DNA of 64,000 bases from Kribbella sandramycini (GTDB lineage Bacteria > Actinomycetota > Actinomycetes > Propionibacteriales > Kribbellaceae). The notes below the pieces were generated by a model. That model worked only from the letters and a program-made list of their open reading frames with translations, was not told the DNA's origin and made no database searches. The stretch covers positions 930,001 to 994,000 of the forward strand of contig NZ_JABJRC010000002.1 of the NCBI RefSeq assembly GCF_013131805.1. The letters run 5' to 3'. The position numbers and the translations under genes were made by a program. Numbering within the stretch: position 1 is the stretch's first letter; each line of letters opens with the position of its first letter. Shown here one piece after another: positions 8,013 through 19,163 of this stretch.

Positions 8013-9461
8013 TCAGGGGTGAACTGCGTTTGCGGCTCGGTCGGTTTGGTCGGCGTGCGGAGGTTGTGCGGGTTCGGAGCGCAGCATGGCGAAGCCGACG
8101 ATCGCGGCGGTCACGAGAAGTCCCGTGCCGACGGCGAACGCCAGCTGATAGCCGGCGTTCAGCGCCGGAACCGTTGCCTGTCCGTCGCCCGACAGCCTTG
8201 CGGTGTGCCCCGACGCCAGCGCGGCCAGCGTCGCCAGACCTAGCGCGCCGCCCACCTGCGCTCCCGTGCCGGCCAGGCCGGAGGCCAGCCCGGCCTCGCT
8301 GGGGCGAACACCCGACATGGCCATCGTCATCACCGCTGGCATCGCCAGCCCCGCGCCGACGCCGAGCGACAGCATGGAAGGCAACACGTCCACCAGGTAG
8401 GCTCCGTCGATCGGTGCGCGCGTCAACCACAGCAGAGCGCTCGTCAGCAGGACGAGACCGGCCAGCAGCACCGGACGCGGGCCGAATCGGGTGTTCAATC
8501 GCGCAGACAAACCGAGCGAGACGACCGCCATCACCACCGCGATGGGAAGTCCGGCCAGACTTGTCTCGGCGGCGCCGTACCCGAGAACCCGCTGCAGGTA
8601 CAAGACGGTCAGGAACTGGAATCCGGACATGCCGCCGACCATCAGGACCTGGACGAGGTTGGCGCCGGTGAGGTTGCGGGAGCGGAAGATGCGCGGCGGC
8701 AGCAGCGGGCTGCCGGCAATGGCCTGGCGCACAGCGAAAGCAGCGAGCAGCGCGATCGACAATGCCCCGAGGCCGAGGGTGTGGACCGACCCCCAGCCGT
8801 GTTCCTCGACTTTGACGATCGTGTAGACCCCGAGCATCAGACCGGCGGTCACCAGGAGGGCGCCGGCGACATCTGCGCCCGCTGCGAGGCCCAGTCCACG
8901 GTCGTTGGCGAGCAATCGAACGGCCAGGACTGCCGCCGCGATCCCGATCGGAACGTTGACGAAGAAGATGGCCGCCCAGCCGGCCGCCTGAGTGAGGACT
9001 CCCCCGGCCAGGCCGCCGATCGCGCCGCCGGCCGCCGCGACGAACCCGATGGCGCCGATCGCCTTGGCCAGCTCACGAGGTTCCTGGAAGATCGTCACGA
9101 CGATGCCGACGACCACGGCCGAGGCCATCGCTCCACCGGCCCCTTGGACGAACCGCGCGACGACGAGCATCGCCTCGCTCACCGCCAGCCCGCACAGCAG
9201 CGACGCCGCGGTGAAGATACTCAGGCCGATGACGAACATGCGCTTGCGGCCGATCAGATCGCCCAGCCGTCCGGACAGCAGCAACAGGCCGCCGAAGGCG
9301 ATCATGTAGGCATTGACGACCCAGGCCAAGCCCGTGCCGGAAAAGCCGAGGTCGGTCTGAATGGCGGGCAGCGCGACGTACACGATGCTCGAGTCGATGA
9401 TGATCATGAGCTGTACGGCGCTGAGCACTGCGAACGCGCGCCAGCGCGAACTTCGGGGCAT
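8013..9461 (-). CDS. MFS drug exporter, DHA2/EmrB-QacA family (14 TM)
   Basis: A transporter of 482 residues with about 14 predicted helices. The first helix ends in IIIDSSIVYVALPAIQ, the DHA2 motif D1-like segment; motif A appears as GRLGDLIGRKRMFV and motif C-like glycines lie in helix 5. It exports drugs by proton antiport in this family. I start at ATG 9461 (MPRSSRWRAF) with AGGAG nine bases upstream. The longer open frame back to 9665 reads through non-family sequence. It is divergent from an AraC-type gene 132 bases away, which probably controls it. Confidence 0.92.
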   Translation of the reverse strand: MPRSSRWRAFAVLSAVQLMIIIDSSIVYVALPAIQTDLGFSGTGLAWVVNAYMIAFGGLLLLSGRLGDLIGRKRMFVIGLSIFTAASLLCGLAVSEAMLVVARFVQGAGGAMASAVVVGIVVTIFQEPRELAKAIGAIGFVAAAGGAIGGLAGGVLTQAAGWAAIFFVNVPIGIAAAVLAVRLLANDRGLGLAAGADVAGALLVTAGLMLGVYTIVKVEEHGWGSVHTLGLGALSIALLAAFAVRQAIAGSPLLPPRIFRSRNLTGANLVQVLMVGGMSGFQFLTVLYLQRVLGYGAAETSLAGLPIAVVMAVVSLGLSARLNTRFGPRPVLLAGLVLLTSALLWLTRAPIDGAYLVDVLPSMLSLGVGAGLAMPAVMTMAMSGVRPSEAGLASGLAGTGAQVGGALGLATLAALASGHTARLSGDGQATVPALNAGYQLAFAVGTGLLVTAAIVGFAMLRSEPAQPPHADQTDRAANAVHP

Positions 9462-9593
9462 CTGCGGTGTCTCCTGGTCTGAGCGATGGACTGCATCTGA
9501 CCCTAGGTCCGGGAGCAGGGACGTCCAATGCTCCTGAATCCGCAATTCATACGCGAGCGTCCCAGGTGCTGGATGGAAGCGTATTCTTGCGCC

Positions 9594-10544
9594 ATGGATG
9601 TACTCAGTGACGTCATCGCGGTGATGCGCGTCGGCCGCCCGGTCTCCGCGCGCGTCCGACGGCATGCTCCGTGGGGCCGGCGCTATCCGGCCTCACCGGG
9701 GGCCGCATTCCACGTGGTACTCCAGGGGACTTGCTGGCTGCTTCCCGCCAACGGCGTCCCGGTCGCGTTGAGCCCAGGTGACGTGGTGCTCCTGCCCCGG
9801 GCAATCGATCACGCGCTGGCCGACCTGCCGTCCAGCCCGTTGACCGAGACGTGCTGCGTCCCCGATCCGGACCGGCCTTCCTTCGAGAATCGCGAGGAGT
9901 TCCCGCCGGGTGCAGCCGGCCTGGCTGCGGGCCTGTCCAGCGTGACGTTGTGCGGCGCCTATCAGTTCCACGATTCGCTCGCGCATCCGTTGCTCAGCGG
10001 CCTACCCGAGATCGTGCACGTGCCGGCGAAACCGGGGCACCATGCCGAACTGCGTGCCGCCGTCGAACTGCTCGGCGCCGAGTTGGAGAACCCGCGTATC
10101 GGCGCGGGCGCCGCCGTACCGGCACTCCTCGACGTACTCCTGCTCTACGTGCTGCGGGCCTGGTTCGCCGACCAGCCCGTACCGGGCACGACCAGCGGCT
10201 GGGCCGTGGCGCTGAGCGACCCGGCGATCATTACGGCGCTGAGCGGCATCCATGACGATCCCTCCCGCTCGTGGACGGTCGAGGAACTCGGAAAACGTTC
10301 CGGGTTGTCCCGGACGGCGTTCGCCCGCCGTTTCACGGCCCTGGTCGGCCGGCCCCCGCTTGCGTATCTGACGTGGTGGCGGATGGTTCTCGCGCAACGA
10401 CTGCTCCGTGCCTCCGAGTTGCCGTTGAGCGTGGTCGCGCGAGAGGTCGGCTACACCTCGGAATTCGCCTTCGCCAACGCCTTCAAGCGTGAGCACGGCA
10501 TCGCACCCGGCAGGTACCGGAGACAGGGCCGGACGACAGCCTGA
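9594..10544 (+). CDS. AraC-family transcriptional regulator with cupin-type sensor domain
   Basis: A protein of about 316 residues. The N-terminal half (MDVLSDVIAVMRVGRPVSA) matches the AraC_binding_2/cupin_6 type found in regulators of exporters. The C-terminal 100 residues hold two helix-turn-helix units (WTVEELGKRSGLSRTAFARRF and VVAREVGYTSEFAFANAFKRE). No ribosome site precedes ATG 9594, but TATTCT at 9582-9587 ends six bases before it, so translation may be leaderless. It is divergent from the DHA2 exporter and FMN reductase genes and is their likely activator. An earlier ATG at 9528 would add a non-family extension. Confidence 0.9.
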   Translation: MDVLSDVIAVMRVGRPVSARVRRHAPWGRRYPASPGAAFHVVLQGTCWLLPANGVPVALSPGDVVLLPRAIDHALADLPSSPLTETCCVPDPDRPSFENREEFPPGAAGLAAGLSSVTLCGAYQFHDSLAHPLLSGLPEIVHVPAKPGHHAELRAAVELLGAELENPRIGAGAAVPALLDVLLLYVLRAWFADQPVPGTTSGWAVALSDPAIITALSGIHDDPSRSWTVEELGKRSGLSRTAFARRFTALVGRPPLAYLTWWRMVLAQRLLRASELPLSVVAREVGYTSEFAFANAFKREHGIAPGRYRRQGRTTA

Positions 10545-10572
10545 CTCCGGGTTGCCGGGGCGAAGCATCTGG

Positions 10573-11622
10573 TCAGCGCTGCGTGCTGGCGCGCTCGATG
10601 ATGCGGTGCGGGATCATCACTCGGCGCGGGGTGGCGCTTTTGTCGGCCATGCGCTCGGCCAGGAGGTCGAGGGCGGCGGCGACGAAGGCGCGCCGGTCGA
10701 AGTCGACCGTGGTGAGCGGCGGGATCAGGTATTGGCTGTCGGCGATGTTGTCGAAACCGGCGACCAGGGTCTGCTCGGGGACGCCGATCCCCGCGGCCCA
10801 CAGCGCCGACAGGGCGCCGGAGGCCATCGTGTCGGTGAAGCAGAAGAAGGCGTCGGGCAGCTCGTGCTCGGCCAGGAACTTGCTGACCACCTTCGCCGCG
10901 CCCTCCGGCCGCCAGCGGTCGAGGCCGAGCTCGAGTGCCGGGTCGGCGGCGATCCCGGCCTCGGCGAGAGCTTCGTGATAGCCGGCGGTCCGTAGCCGTG
11001 ACGCCGCCGTACCGGGGCCTTCGGCCGCTCCCCCGAGGACGCCGGCGCCACTCGAGCCGCGCGGGATCTCCGGCGTCCCGAGGGCGGCGATCCGGCGGCA
11101 GCCGCGGGCGATCAGGTGCCGGGTCATGTCGCGGGCCGCCGCGTGGTTGTCGATCGCGACCTGGCTGACCATGTCCTGGTCGACGTCCCCGATCAGGACG
11201 ACGGGCGGCAGCGGCCCAGCGGTCAGGACGGCGCTGTCGTCGAGGTTGACCGGGTTCAGGATCAGGCCGTCGACGAGGTACGCGCGGGCCTTCGACAACA
11301 GCTCGAACTCACGCTTGGGCTCGGCGGCGGTCTGCTCGATCTGGACGCCCCAGCCGCGTTCGTGGGCCAGCTCGACGACCAGGTGGACCACCTCGGCGGA
11401 GTACGGGCGGAGCAGATCCGGCAGGGCCAGCGCGATCATGCCCGAACGGCCGTTGCGCAGGCCGCGGGCGCTCATGTTCGGCACGTAGTCGAGCTCGGCC
11501 AGCGCCTGCTCGACGCGGGCGCGGGTCTCCGGCCGGACGAACACGACACCGTTGATGACGTTCGAGACGGTTTTCGGGGAGACCCCGGCCAGTTTCGCTA
11601 CGTCCTTCACGGTGGCTCGCAC
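10573..11622 (-). CDS. LacI-family transcriptional regulator
   Basis: A 349-residue repressor. The N-terminal helix-turn-helix and hinge helix read TVKDVAKLAGVSPKTVSNVIN, followed by NMSARGLRNGRSGMIAL. The periplasmic-binding-like sensor domain ends with FDNIADSQYLIPPLTTV, the usual dimer and effector region. An insert rich in Gly/Ala/Ser (about residues 195-215) sits within the sensor. It is divergent from the UvrA-like gene, with a LacI-type box at 11714-11725. A near copy of that box precedes the rhamnosidase gene at 25103, so this protein might control sugar use as well as itself. The effector is unknown. Confidence 0.93.
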   Translation of the reverse strand: MRATVKDVAKLAGVSPKTVSNVINGVVFVRPETRARVEQALAELDYVPNMSARGLRNGRSGMIALALPDLLRPYSAEVVHLVVELAHERGWGVQIEQTAAEPKREFELLSKARAYLVDGLILNPVNLDDSAVLTAGPLPPVVLIGDVDQDMVSQVAIDNHAAARDMTRHLIARGCRRIAALGTPEIPRGSSGAGVLGGAAEGPGTAASRLRTAGYHEALAEAGIAADPALELGLDRWRPEGAAKVVSKFLAEHELPDAFFCFTDTMASGALSALWAAGIGVPEQTLVAGFDNIADSQYLIPPLTTVDFDRRAFVAAALDLLAERMADKSATPRRVMIPHRIIERASTQR

Positions 11623-11713
11623 CCGGACATTCTCACACCTTCACGTCGCCGTTGAAGCTTTCGACCCCAACCTGAGGCTGCCATTCGCGGCAAACTTCGC
11701 ACGGACGGTTCAA

Positions 11714-11725
11714 TGAGACGATTCA
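11714..11725. promoter_or_regulatory. LacI-type operator box between lacI-like and uvrA-like genes
   Basis: TGAGACGATTCA is a 12-base near-palindrome with a central CG, the classic form of LacI-family sites. It matches 11 of 12 positions of the reverse complement of TGAATCGTTTCA at 25071-25082. It ends three bases before the ATG of the UvrA-like gene. A second weak palindrome, GTTGAAGCTTTCGAC, lies about 50 bases closer to the lacI gene. Confidence 0.45.
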
Positions 11726-11728
11726 AGG

Positions 11729-13984
<2,256 letters not shown>

Positions 13985-13990
13985 CACCTT

Positions 13991-14238
13991 TGCCTAGCCG
14001 GCCCACGCATTTGCCTGGTGGGCCCGGCAAACCAGGGGTGGGCCACCCGCAGGCGCCTGGCCCACCCCACGCTTGACTAGCCGACCAGGCAAACGTCGGC
14101 GAATCGAGGGAACCGGGGCCACCGGCCCACGCACCTGCCTAGCCGGCCCACGCATTTGCCTGGTGGGCCCGGCAAACCAGGGGTGGGCCACCCGCAGGCG
14201 CCTGGCCCACCCCACGCTTGACTGGCCGACCAGGCAAA
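13991..14238. repeat. Two 103-bp hairpin repeats, member of a 62-bp-period family
   Basis: Positions 13991-14093 recur at 14136-14238 with one change (14078 versus 14223). Each copy holds a hairpin with arms GGGGTGGGCCA / TGGCCCACCCC and outer arms TTTGCCTGGT / ACCAGGCAAA. Read on the minus strand, the TTTGCC element recurs after exactly 62 bases inside each copy, and the text aligns with the tandem array at 30404-30793. The block fills the space between two convergent genes and ends four bases from the esterase stop, so it could act as a two-way terminator. Confidence 0.9.
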
Positions 14239-14242
14239 TGGG

Positions 14243-15028
14243 TCAGGTGAGGGCGGGGGCTACGAGGGCGGCGTACTGGGCCTGGCCGGTGACGTTCGGG
14301 TGGTAGGACTCGCTGACCGGGTTGGACAGGCCGTTGATCCACTCCGGGTTACCGCAGACGGCATGCCCGATGAACTTCGACGTCGGATCCACGAACACGT
14401 AGCCGGCAGCGTTCGCGGCGGCCTTGATCGTGGTGTTCAGCAGGTCGGCGGTCTGGTTCAGCCGGGTCATCTCGGCGGCGCTGAAGAAGGTGCCGGCGTT
14501 GCAGTCGGTGCCGTTGAACAGCCGCGGGTAGCCGACCACGATGATCTTGGCCGAGCTCGCGCGGCTCTTGATCGCGGCGTACAGGCCGTTCAGGCGGCCG
14601 GGCAGCGTGTTCTTGATGGTGGCCTGGGAGTTGTTGATCGCGGTGTCGCAGTTCCCGAGCCAGGCCGGTTTGGCGCATTCGGTGATCACCGAGGAGAAGC
14701 CTGCGTCGTTACCGCCGACCTGGACCGTGACCCGGTTCGCCGCGCTCGTCACCGCGCTGAGCTGGTTGTTGGTGACGTCGGCGACGCGGGCGCCGGAGCA
14801 CGCGACGAAGGTCAGGTTCGCGCCGAGCCGGGTGGCGTCCAGGTACGGGTAGGCTTTGGTCGAGCGCTGGCAGTTGCCACTGCTCGGGTCGTAGCTACGG
14901 GTGCCGACTCCCGAGGCGTAGGAGTCGCCGAGCGCGACATAGTTCACCGCGGCGTGCGCGACGCCGGGCTGCAGCAGCATCGCGGCGCCGAGGGCCGCGG
15001 CGGACAGAACACTGGCGATGGACTTCAT
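14243..15028 (-). CDS. Secreted SGNH/GDSL-family esterase or lipase
   Basis: A protein of 261 residues with a Sec signal peptide of about 26 residues ending in VAHA-AVNY. The SGNH blocks are visible: ALGDSYASGVGT (nucleophile Ser), VQVGGNDAGF (block III Asn), and YHPNVTGQ near the C-terminus for the catalytic His. Spaced cysteines suggest disulfides, as in Streptomyces extracellular lipases of this type. ATG 15028 was chosen because the signal peptide begins there with AAGGCGG upstream. The gene stands alone, next to hairpin repeats on its 3' side. It likely hydrolyses esters or phospholipids outside the cell. Confidence 0.92.
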   Translation of the reverse strand: MKSIASVLSAAALGAAMLLQPGVAHAAVNYVALGDSYASGVGTRSYDPSSGNCQRSTKAYPYLDATRLGANLTFVACSGARVADVTNNQLSAVTSAANRVTVQVGGNDAGFSSVITECAKPAWLGNCDTAINNSQATIKNTLPGRLNGLYAAIKSRASSAKIIVVGYPRLFNGTDCNAGTFFSAAEMTRLNQTADLLNTTIKAAANAAGYVFVDPTSKFIGHAVCGNPEWINGLSNPVSESYHPNVTGQAQYAALVAPALT

Positions 15029-15145
15029 GGGCGGACCGCCTTGTGTGCGAGGGGTGGCGACAGAAGTACTGAACGTCACCTTCTCTGACTCGCGGGTAAC
15101 AGACAAGGTCCTGGTAAGAAACTGGCGAGGTATTTCTGGCGCAGG

Positions 15146-15919
15146 TCAGCGGCCTTCGGGACCGGGGACCGAGAGCGGGTCGAACCCGTACGGCAGCTCC
15201 AGCCGGTGTGCGCTCATCAGCTCGGCGTCCCCGAGCAGCTCTCTGGTCCGGCCGTCGGCGACGATCCGGCCGTCGTCCATCAGCAGGCTGCGCTCGCACA
15301 GCTGCAGCGCGTACGGCAGGTCGTGGGTGATCATCAGCAGTGTCACGTCGAGCCCGGTCAGGATGTCGGCCAGCTCGCGCCGGCTGGCCGGGTCCAGGTT
15401 GCTCGACGGCTCGTCCAGGACCAGGACTTCGGGGCGCATCGCCAGCACGGTCGCGACCGCGACCCGGCGGCGCTGACCGAACGACAGGTGGTGCGGCGCG
15501 AGGTCAGCGTGATCCTGCATGCCGACCTGGACCAGCGCTTCGCGAACCCGGTCGTCCAGCTCCGCGCCCCGCAGTCCGAGGTTGGCCGGGCCGAAGGCGA
15601 CGTCGTCCCGCACGGTCGGCATGAACAGCTGGTCGTCGGGATCCTGGAAGACCAGGCCGACCTTGCGGCGGATCTCGGGCAGGTGATCGCGGTGCAGCCC
15701 GGTGCCGCCGATCTGGATCCGGCCGCTGCCGGTCCCGCCGGCGACCGAGCCGAGGATGCCGTTCAGATGCAGGACCAGCGTGGTCTTCCCGGCGCCGTTC
15801 GGGCCGAGCAGCGCGACGCGTTCACCGCGCCGGACGGTGAAGTCGACGCCGAACAGGGCCTGCCGGCCGTCGGGGTAGGCGAAGACGAGACGCTCGACCT
15901 GAATCGCGGGACCGCTCAC
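15146..15919 (-). CDS. cbiO: Cobalt/nickel ECF transporter ATPase CbiO
   Basis: An ABC ATPase of 257 residues: Walker A GPNGAGKTTL near 39-48, Q-loop VFQDPDDQLF, signature LSFGQRRRVAVA (the second Gly replaced by Phe, common in ECF ATPases), and Walker B VLVLDEPSSNLDP, with the switch His in MITHDLP. It energises cobalt uptake with CbiQ and CbiM. It overlaps cbiQ by four bases. The gene closes the cbiM-cbiQ-cbiO operon. Confidence 0.95.
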   Translation of the reverse strand: MSGPAIQVERLVFAYPDGRQALFGVDFTVRRGERVALLGPNGAGKTTLVLHLNGILGSVAGGTGSGRIQIGGTGLHRDHLPEIRRKVGLVFQDPDDQLFMPTVRDDVAFGPANLGLRGAELDDRVREALVQVGMQDHADLAPHHLSFGQRRRVAVATVLAMRPEVLVLDEPSSNLDPASRRELADILTGLDVTLLMITHDLPYALQLCERSLLMDDGRIVADGRTRELLGDAELMSAHRLELPYGFDPLSVPGPEGR

Positions 15920-16674
15920 AAGCCGACAACCCTAGCTGCCACCGCGATCGCGACTGCCGCCAGGGAGATGGTCAGCCCTTCGAGCCACTGCGCCCGGCTC
16001 GCGCCGACCTCGCCCAGCAGCGGCATCCGGCCGGTGTATCCGCGCGACCGCATTGCCAGGTGCACCCGCTCGCCGCGCTCGAAGCTCCGGACGAAGAGCG
16101 CGCCCACTCCCCCGGCGACGGCGCGCAGATGCCCGGCCCGGCCGCCGACGTACCCCCGGGACTCACGCGCGATCCGCATCCGGTGCAGATCGTCGGAGAC
16201 GACGCTCAGGTAGCGAACCATGAACGACAGGATGGCGATCAGCGTCGCGGGCAGCCGAAGCCGCTCCAGACCGGCGAGCAGCTCCCGCGGCCCAGTCGTC
16301 GCGGACAGCAGGATCGCCGCCACAACGCCGAGCGTCCCTTTGGCCAGGACGTTCCAGGCGCCCAGGACGCCGGACCGCGACAACTCGAGCCCGAGGACGT
16401 CGATCGTCGGCCCGGTCGCCACGAACGGCAGCAGCAATGCGAACACGATGAACGGCGTCTCCACGGCCAGCCGTCGCGACACCACCAGCGCGGGCAGCTT
16501 CGCCATGACGACGGCGCCCACGAGCAGCACGGCGTACAGAGCGAACGCCCAGAAGCTCGCCGCCGGGGTCGAGACGACCGCGAGGACGAAGACGAACAGC
16601 GCGACGAGCTTGACCTGCGCCGGGACGCGGTGGATCTTGCTGTCCACCGCGACGAGCAGGCCGTCGCCGCTCAT
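15916..16674 (-). CDS. cbiQ: Cobalt ECF transporter T component CbiQ
   Basis: A membrane protein of 252 residues with about five helices. The two coupling-helix motifs of ECF T components are present in the second half: RIARESRGYVGG and the later AMRSRGYTGR (Ala-Arg-Gly type), which contact the ATPases. It links CbiM to CbiO in the inner membrane. Four-base overlaps on both sides show tight coupling with cbiM and cbiO. Confidence 0.94.
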   Translation of the reverse strand: MSGDGLLVAVDSKIHRVPAQVKLVALFVFVLAVVSTPAASFWAFALYAVLLVGAVVMAKLPALVVSRRLAVETPFIVFALLLPFVATGPTIDVLGLELSRSGVLGAWNVLAKGTLGVVAAILLSATTGPRELLAGLERLRLPATLIAILSFMVRYLSVVSDDLHRMRIARESRGYVGGRAGHLRAVAGGVGALFVRSFERGERVHLAMRSRGYTGRMPLLGEVGASRAQWLEGLTISLAAVAIAVAARVVGL

Positions 16675-17684
16675 GACGCTTTACGCAGCGACGCGATCTT
16701 CGCGATGGCCAGGCCGACGGCGATCGTGACCAGGACGCCGATGATGCCGGCCAGCGCGCCGGAGACCTGGGCGTTGCCGATGCCGCTGACGCCGTAGTCC
16801 GCGAGTGGGCTGCCCGCGACCGCGGAGTCCTTCGCGGCACTGTCGAAGCCGAGTTCGGCGCCGACGAACTCCAGGCCGTCCGGGTGCGCGCTCGCCAGCA
16901 GGCTGACCGCGCCCGCGATGACGAGTGAGACCGCGACGCCGACCCCGAGCGAACGACCCGCCGGTTTGGCCGCGATCGGCTTGTCCGGGGACACGGTCGA
17001 GGTGTTGCCATCGGCATCGACCAGGACGAGATCCTGCTGCAGATGCCGCGCGGCGTAGACCAGGTCAGGCCGGGTCGCGACGACGGCGCCGAGCACCGCC
17101 GCGGTGATGACGGCCTCGCCGATCCCGACCAGGACGTGCCAGCCGACCATCGCCGTGGCCAGCTTGCCGAGCGGAATGTCGACCGCGCCGCCGATCGCGT
17201 ACAGGCCGGTGAAGGCGAGCGCGGCGACCGGCACCGACACGAGCGCACCGACGGTCGCCGCCGGCACGACGCTGCCGGTACGCCGCGGGAGCACAGTCAA
17301 CAGCGCCCGGATGACGAAGTATCCGGCCAGCACCGTGATCAGGCCCATCAGGGTGATGTTGGTGCCGAGCGCGGTCAGGCCGCCGTCCGCGAAGAGCAAC
17401 CCCTGGACGAGCAGGACGGTCGACATCACCAGCACAGCCGTCCACGGCCCGACCAGCGCGGCGGCCAGCGCACCGCCGAGCAGGTGGCCGCTGGTGCCGG
17501 CGCCGACCGGGAAGTTCACCATCTGCACGGCGAACACGAACGCCGCCGTCAGCCCGGCCAGCGCGGGACCGGTCTCGCGGATCTCCCGGTTCGCGCGCTG
17601 CAGGCTGAACCCGACCGCCCCGGCCGCGATCAGGCCGGTGGCGATGGACGTCGGGGCGTCGAAGAACCCATCAGGAACATGCAC
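16671..17684 (-). CDS. cbiM: Cobalt ECF transporter S component CbiM fused to a PDGLE (CbiN-like) domain
   Basis: A metal-binding membrane component of about 337 residues. The CbiM core spans roughly residues 1-225. After a linker, a PDGLE domain with HPDGLEFVGAELGF and SPLADYGVSG stands in for CbiN. I place the start at GTG 17684 so that the protein begins M-H-V-P-D-G-F. In CbiM/NikM, the N-terminal Met-His builds the metal site, so the 13-residue upstream extension to 17723 is unlikely. The ribosome site is weak. Only 45 bases separate it from the disulfide-reductase-like gene upstream, and there is no room for a riboswitch. Confidence 0.92.
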   Translation of the reverse strand: MHVPDGFFDAPTSIATGLIAAGAVGFSLQRANREIRETGPALAGLTAAFVFAVQMVNFPVGAGTSGHLLGGALAAALVGPWTAVLVMSTVLLVQGLLFADGGLTALGTNITLMGLITVLAGYFVIRALLTVLPRRTGSVVPAATVGALVSVPVAALAFTGLYAIGGAVDIPLGKLATAMVGWHVLVGIGEAVITAAVLGAVVATRPDLVYAARHLQQDLVLVDADGNTSTVSPDKPIAAKPAGRSLGVGVAVSLVIAGAVSLLASAHPDGLEFVGAELGFDSAAKDSAVAGSPLADYGVSGIGNAQVSGALAGIIGVLVTIAVGLAIAKIASLRKAS

Positions 17685-17729
17685 GGGGTCGATCTTGAAC
17701 CTGTTGCGATCGAATCGCAACAAGGCATC

Positions 17730-19088
17730 TCACAGCTGCTTGAGGGCGTCGCCGATCGCGCGGTGGAACGTCGGGTAGGCGTAAATGACCTGTTGCAGAG
17801 AGTTCACCGGAACACCCGCGTGGACAGCGACGGCCAGCGCGCCGAGCACCTCGCCACCGGTCGGGCCCGCGCTGGTCGCGCCGACCAGGACGCCGCGGTC
17901 GGAGTCGACGACGAGTTTGATGAACCCCTCGTTCCCGGCCTTGTGGATGAAACCGCGCGACGAGTACGGGATCTGGCTGGACCCGGTCGCAACTTTCAGC
18001 CCCTGCTCCCGCGCCTGCTTCTCGGTCAGCCCGACCGCGCCGATCTCCGGGTCCAGGAAGGTGACCCGCGGCATCGCGTGGTACGACGCGAGCGGCGCGT
18101 CCGGCGTCCCGAGGATGTCGTGGACGGCGACGTTCGCCTGGTACATCGCGGTGTGCGTGAACGCGCCGACGCCGGTCACGTCGCCGACCGCCCAAACGCC
18201 GTCGGCGGCCCGGACGTGCTCGTCGACCTCGATCCGCCGCACCGCCGGGTCGAGACCGGCTTGGTCGAGGCCGAGCCGCGCCAGGTCCACCCGGCGTCCC
18301 GTTGCCACCAGCAACTTCTCGCCCTGTGCCGTGTTGCCGTCGTCGAGTGTGACGGTGAACTCGCCGCCGTCATGGGCGACCTTCGTCGCGTGGACGCCGG
18401 TGTGCACGGTGACGCCGTCCTTCTCCAGCGTCGCCCGGGCCAGATCGCCGGACTCCGGCTCCTCCAGCGCGAGGATCCGCTCGGCGCCCTCGATCACGGT
18501 CACCGCGACGCCGAACCGCGCGAACACCTGGGTCAGCTCGACGCCGATCGCGCCGCCGCCGAGCACGATCAGCGACGCCGGCAAGGTCTCGGCGCGAATG
18601 GCGTCCTGGTTGGTCCAGAACGGCGTCCCGGCCAGGCCCTCGATCGGCGGCACGAACGGGACCGTGCCGGTCGCGACGACAATGCCGCGGCTCGCCTCGA
18701 ACTCGCGATCACCCGCGCGAACCGTCCGCGGGCCGGTGAGGACGCCGTGCTCACGCACGAACGTGACGCCCTTCTTGACCAGCCGGTCGACCGCGACCTG
18801 GTCGTTCCAGTTGTCGGTCGCCTCGTCGCGGATGCGCTGCGCGACCGGGGCCCAGTCCGGCGTGATCGTCGCCGTCCCGGCCAGGCCGTCGACGCGGCGC
18901 GTCTCGGCGATCAGGTTGGCGGCCCGGATCATCATCTTGCTCGGAATGCAGCCGTAATACGGGCACTCGCCGCCAACCAGCCGCGGCTCCAGCCCCACCA
19001 CGTTCAGCCCGGCCTCAGCCAGCCGGCCGGACGCCTCCTCGCCCCCGACGCCCAACCCGATCACGACCACATCAACCTGTTCAGCCAT
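17730..19088 (-). CDS. FAD-dependent pyridine nucleotide-disulfide oxidoreductase without the C-terminal His
   Basis: A 452-residue flavoprotein. FAD fingerprint VVVIGLGVGGEEASGRLAEAG; redox pair in GGECPYYGCIPSK (C-x4-C); NAD(P) loop LIVLGGGAIGVELTQVFARFG; and second FAD segment VWAVGDVTG. Lipoyl dehydrogenases and glutathione reductases carry HxxP with His-Glu near the C-terminus. Here the motif reads YAYPTFHRAI, so the usual base is Tyr. The substrate is thus unknown; MerA-like or soluble transhydrogenase-like roles are possible. The start ATG 19088 (MAEQVDVVVIG) fits the family; the much longer open frame upstream does not. It may be cotranscribed with cbiMQO. Confidence 0.88.
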   Translation of the reverse strand: MAEQVDVVVIGLGVGGEEASGRLAEAGLNVVGLEPRLVGGECPYYGCIPSKMMIRAANLIAETRRVDGLAGTATITPDWAPVAQRIRDEATDNWNDQVAVDRLVKKGVTFVREHGVLTGPRTVRAGDREFEASRGIVVATGTVPFVPPIEGLAGTPFWTNQDAIRAETLPASLIVLGGGAIGVELTQVFARFGVAVTVIEGAERILALEEPESGDLARATLEKDGVTVHTGVHATKVAHDGGEFTVTLDDGNTAQGEKLLVATGRRVDLARLGLDQAGLDPAVRRIEVDEHVRAADGVWAVGDVTGVGAFTHTAMYQANVAVHDILGTPDAPLASYHAMPRVTFLDPEIGAVGLTEKQAREQGLKVATGSSQIPYSSRGFIHKAGNEGFIKLVVDSDRGVLVGATSAGPTGGEVLGALAVAVHAGVPVNSLQQVIYAYPTFHRAIGDALKQL

Positions 19089-19163
19089 GCCGCCCAATCT
19101 CGCAGACCACCCCCGCCCCGCCAAGCCCCACCCCGGCGCGTCAGCACCCCGTAAGGTGCTGAC

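Noticed and set aside
9462..9665. N-terminal extension of the DHA2 exporter
   Set aside because: The added 68 residues are hydrophilic, run through the divergent promoter region and into the AraC gene; a ribosome site supports ATG 9461.
17043..19154. 703-codon plus-strand frame opposite cbiM and the flavoprotein gene
   Set aside because: Two well-supported genes occupy the other strand; the translation is low-complexity Arg/Asp/Gly text.
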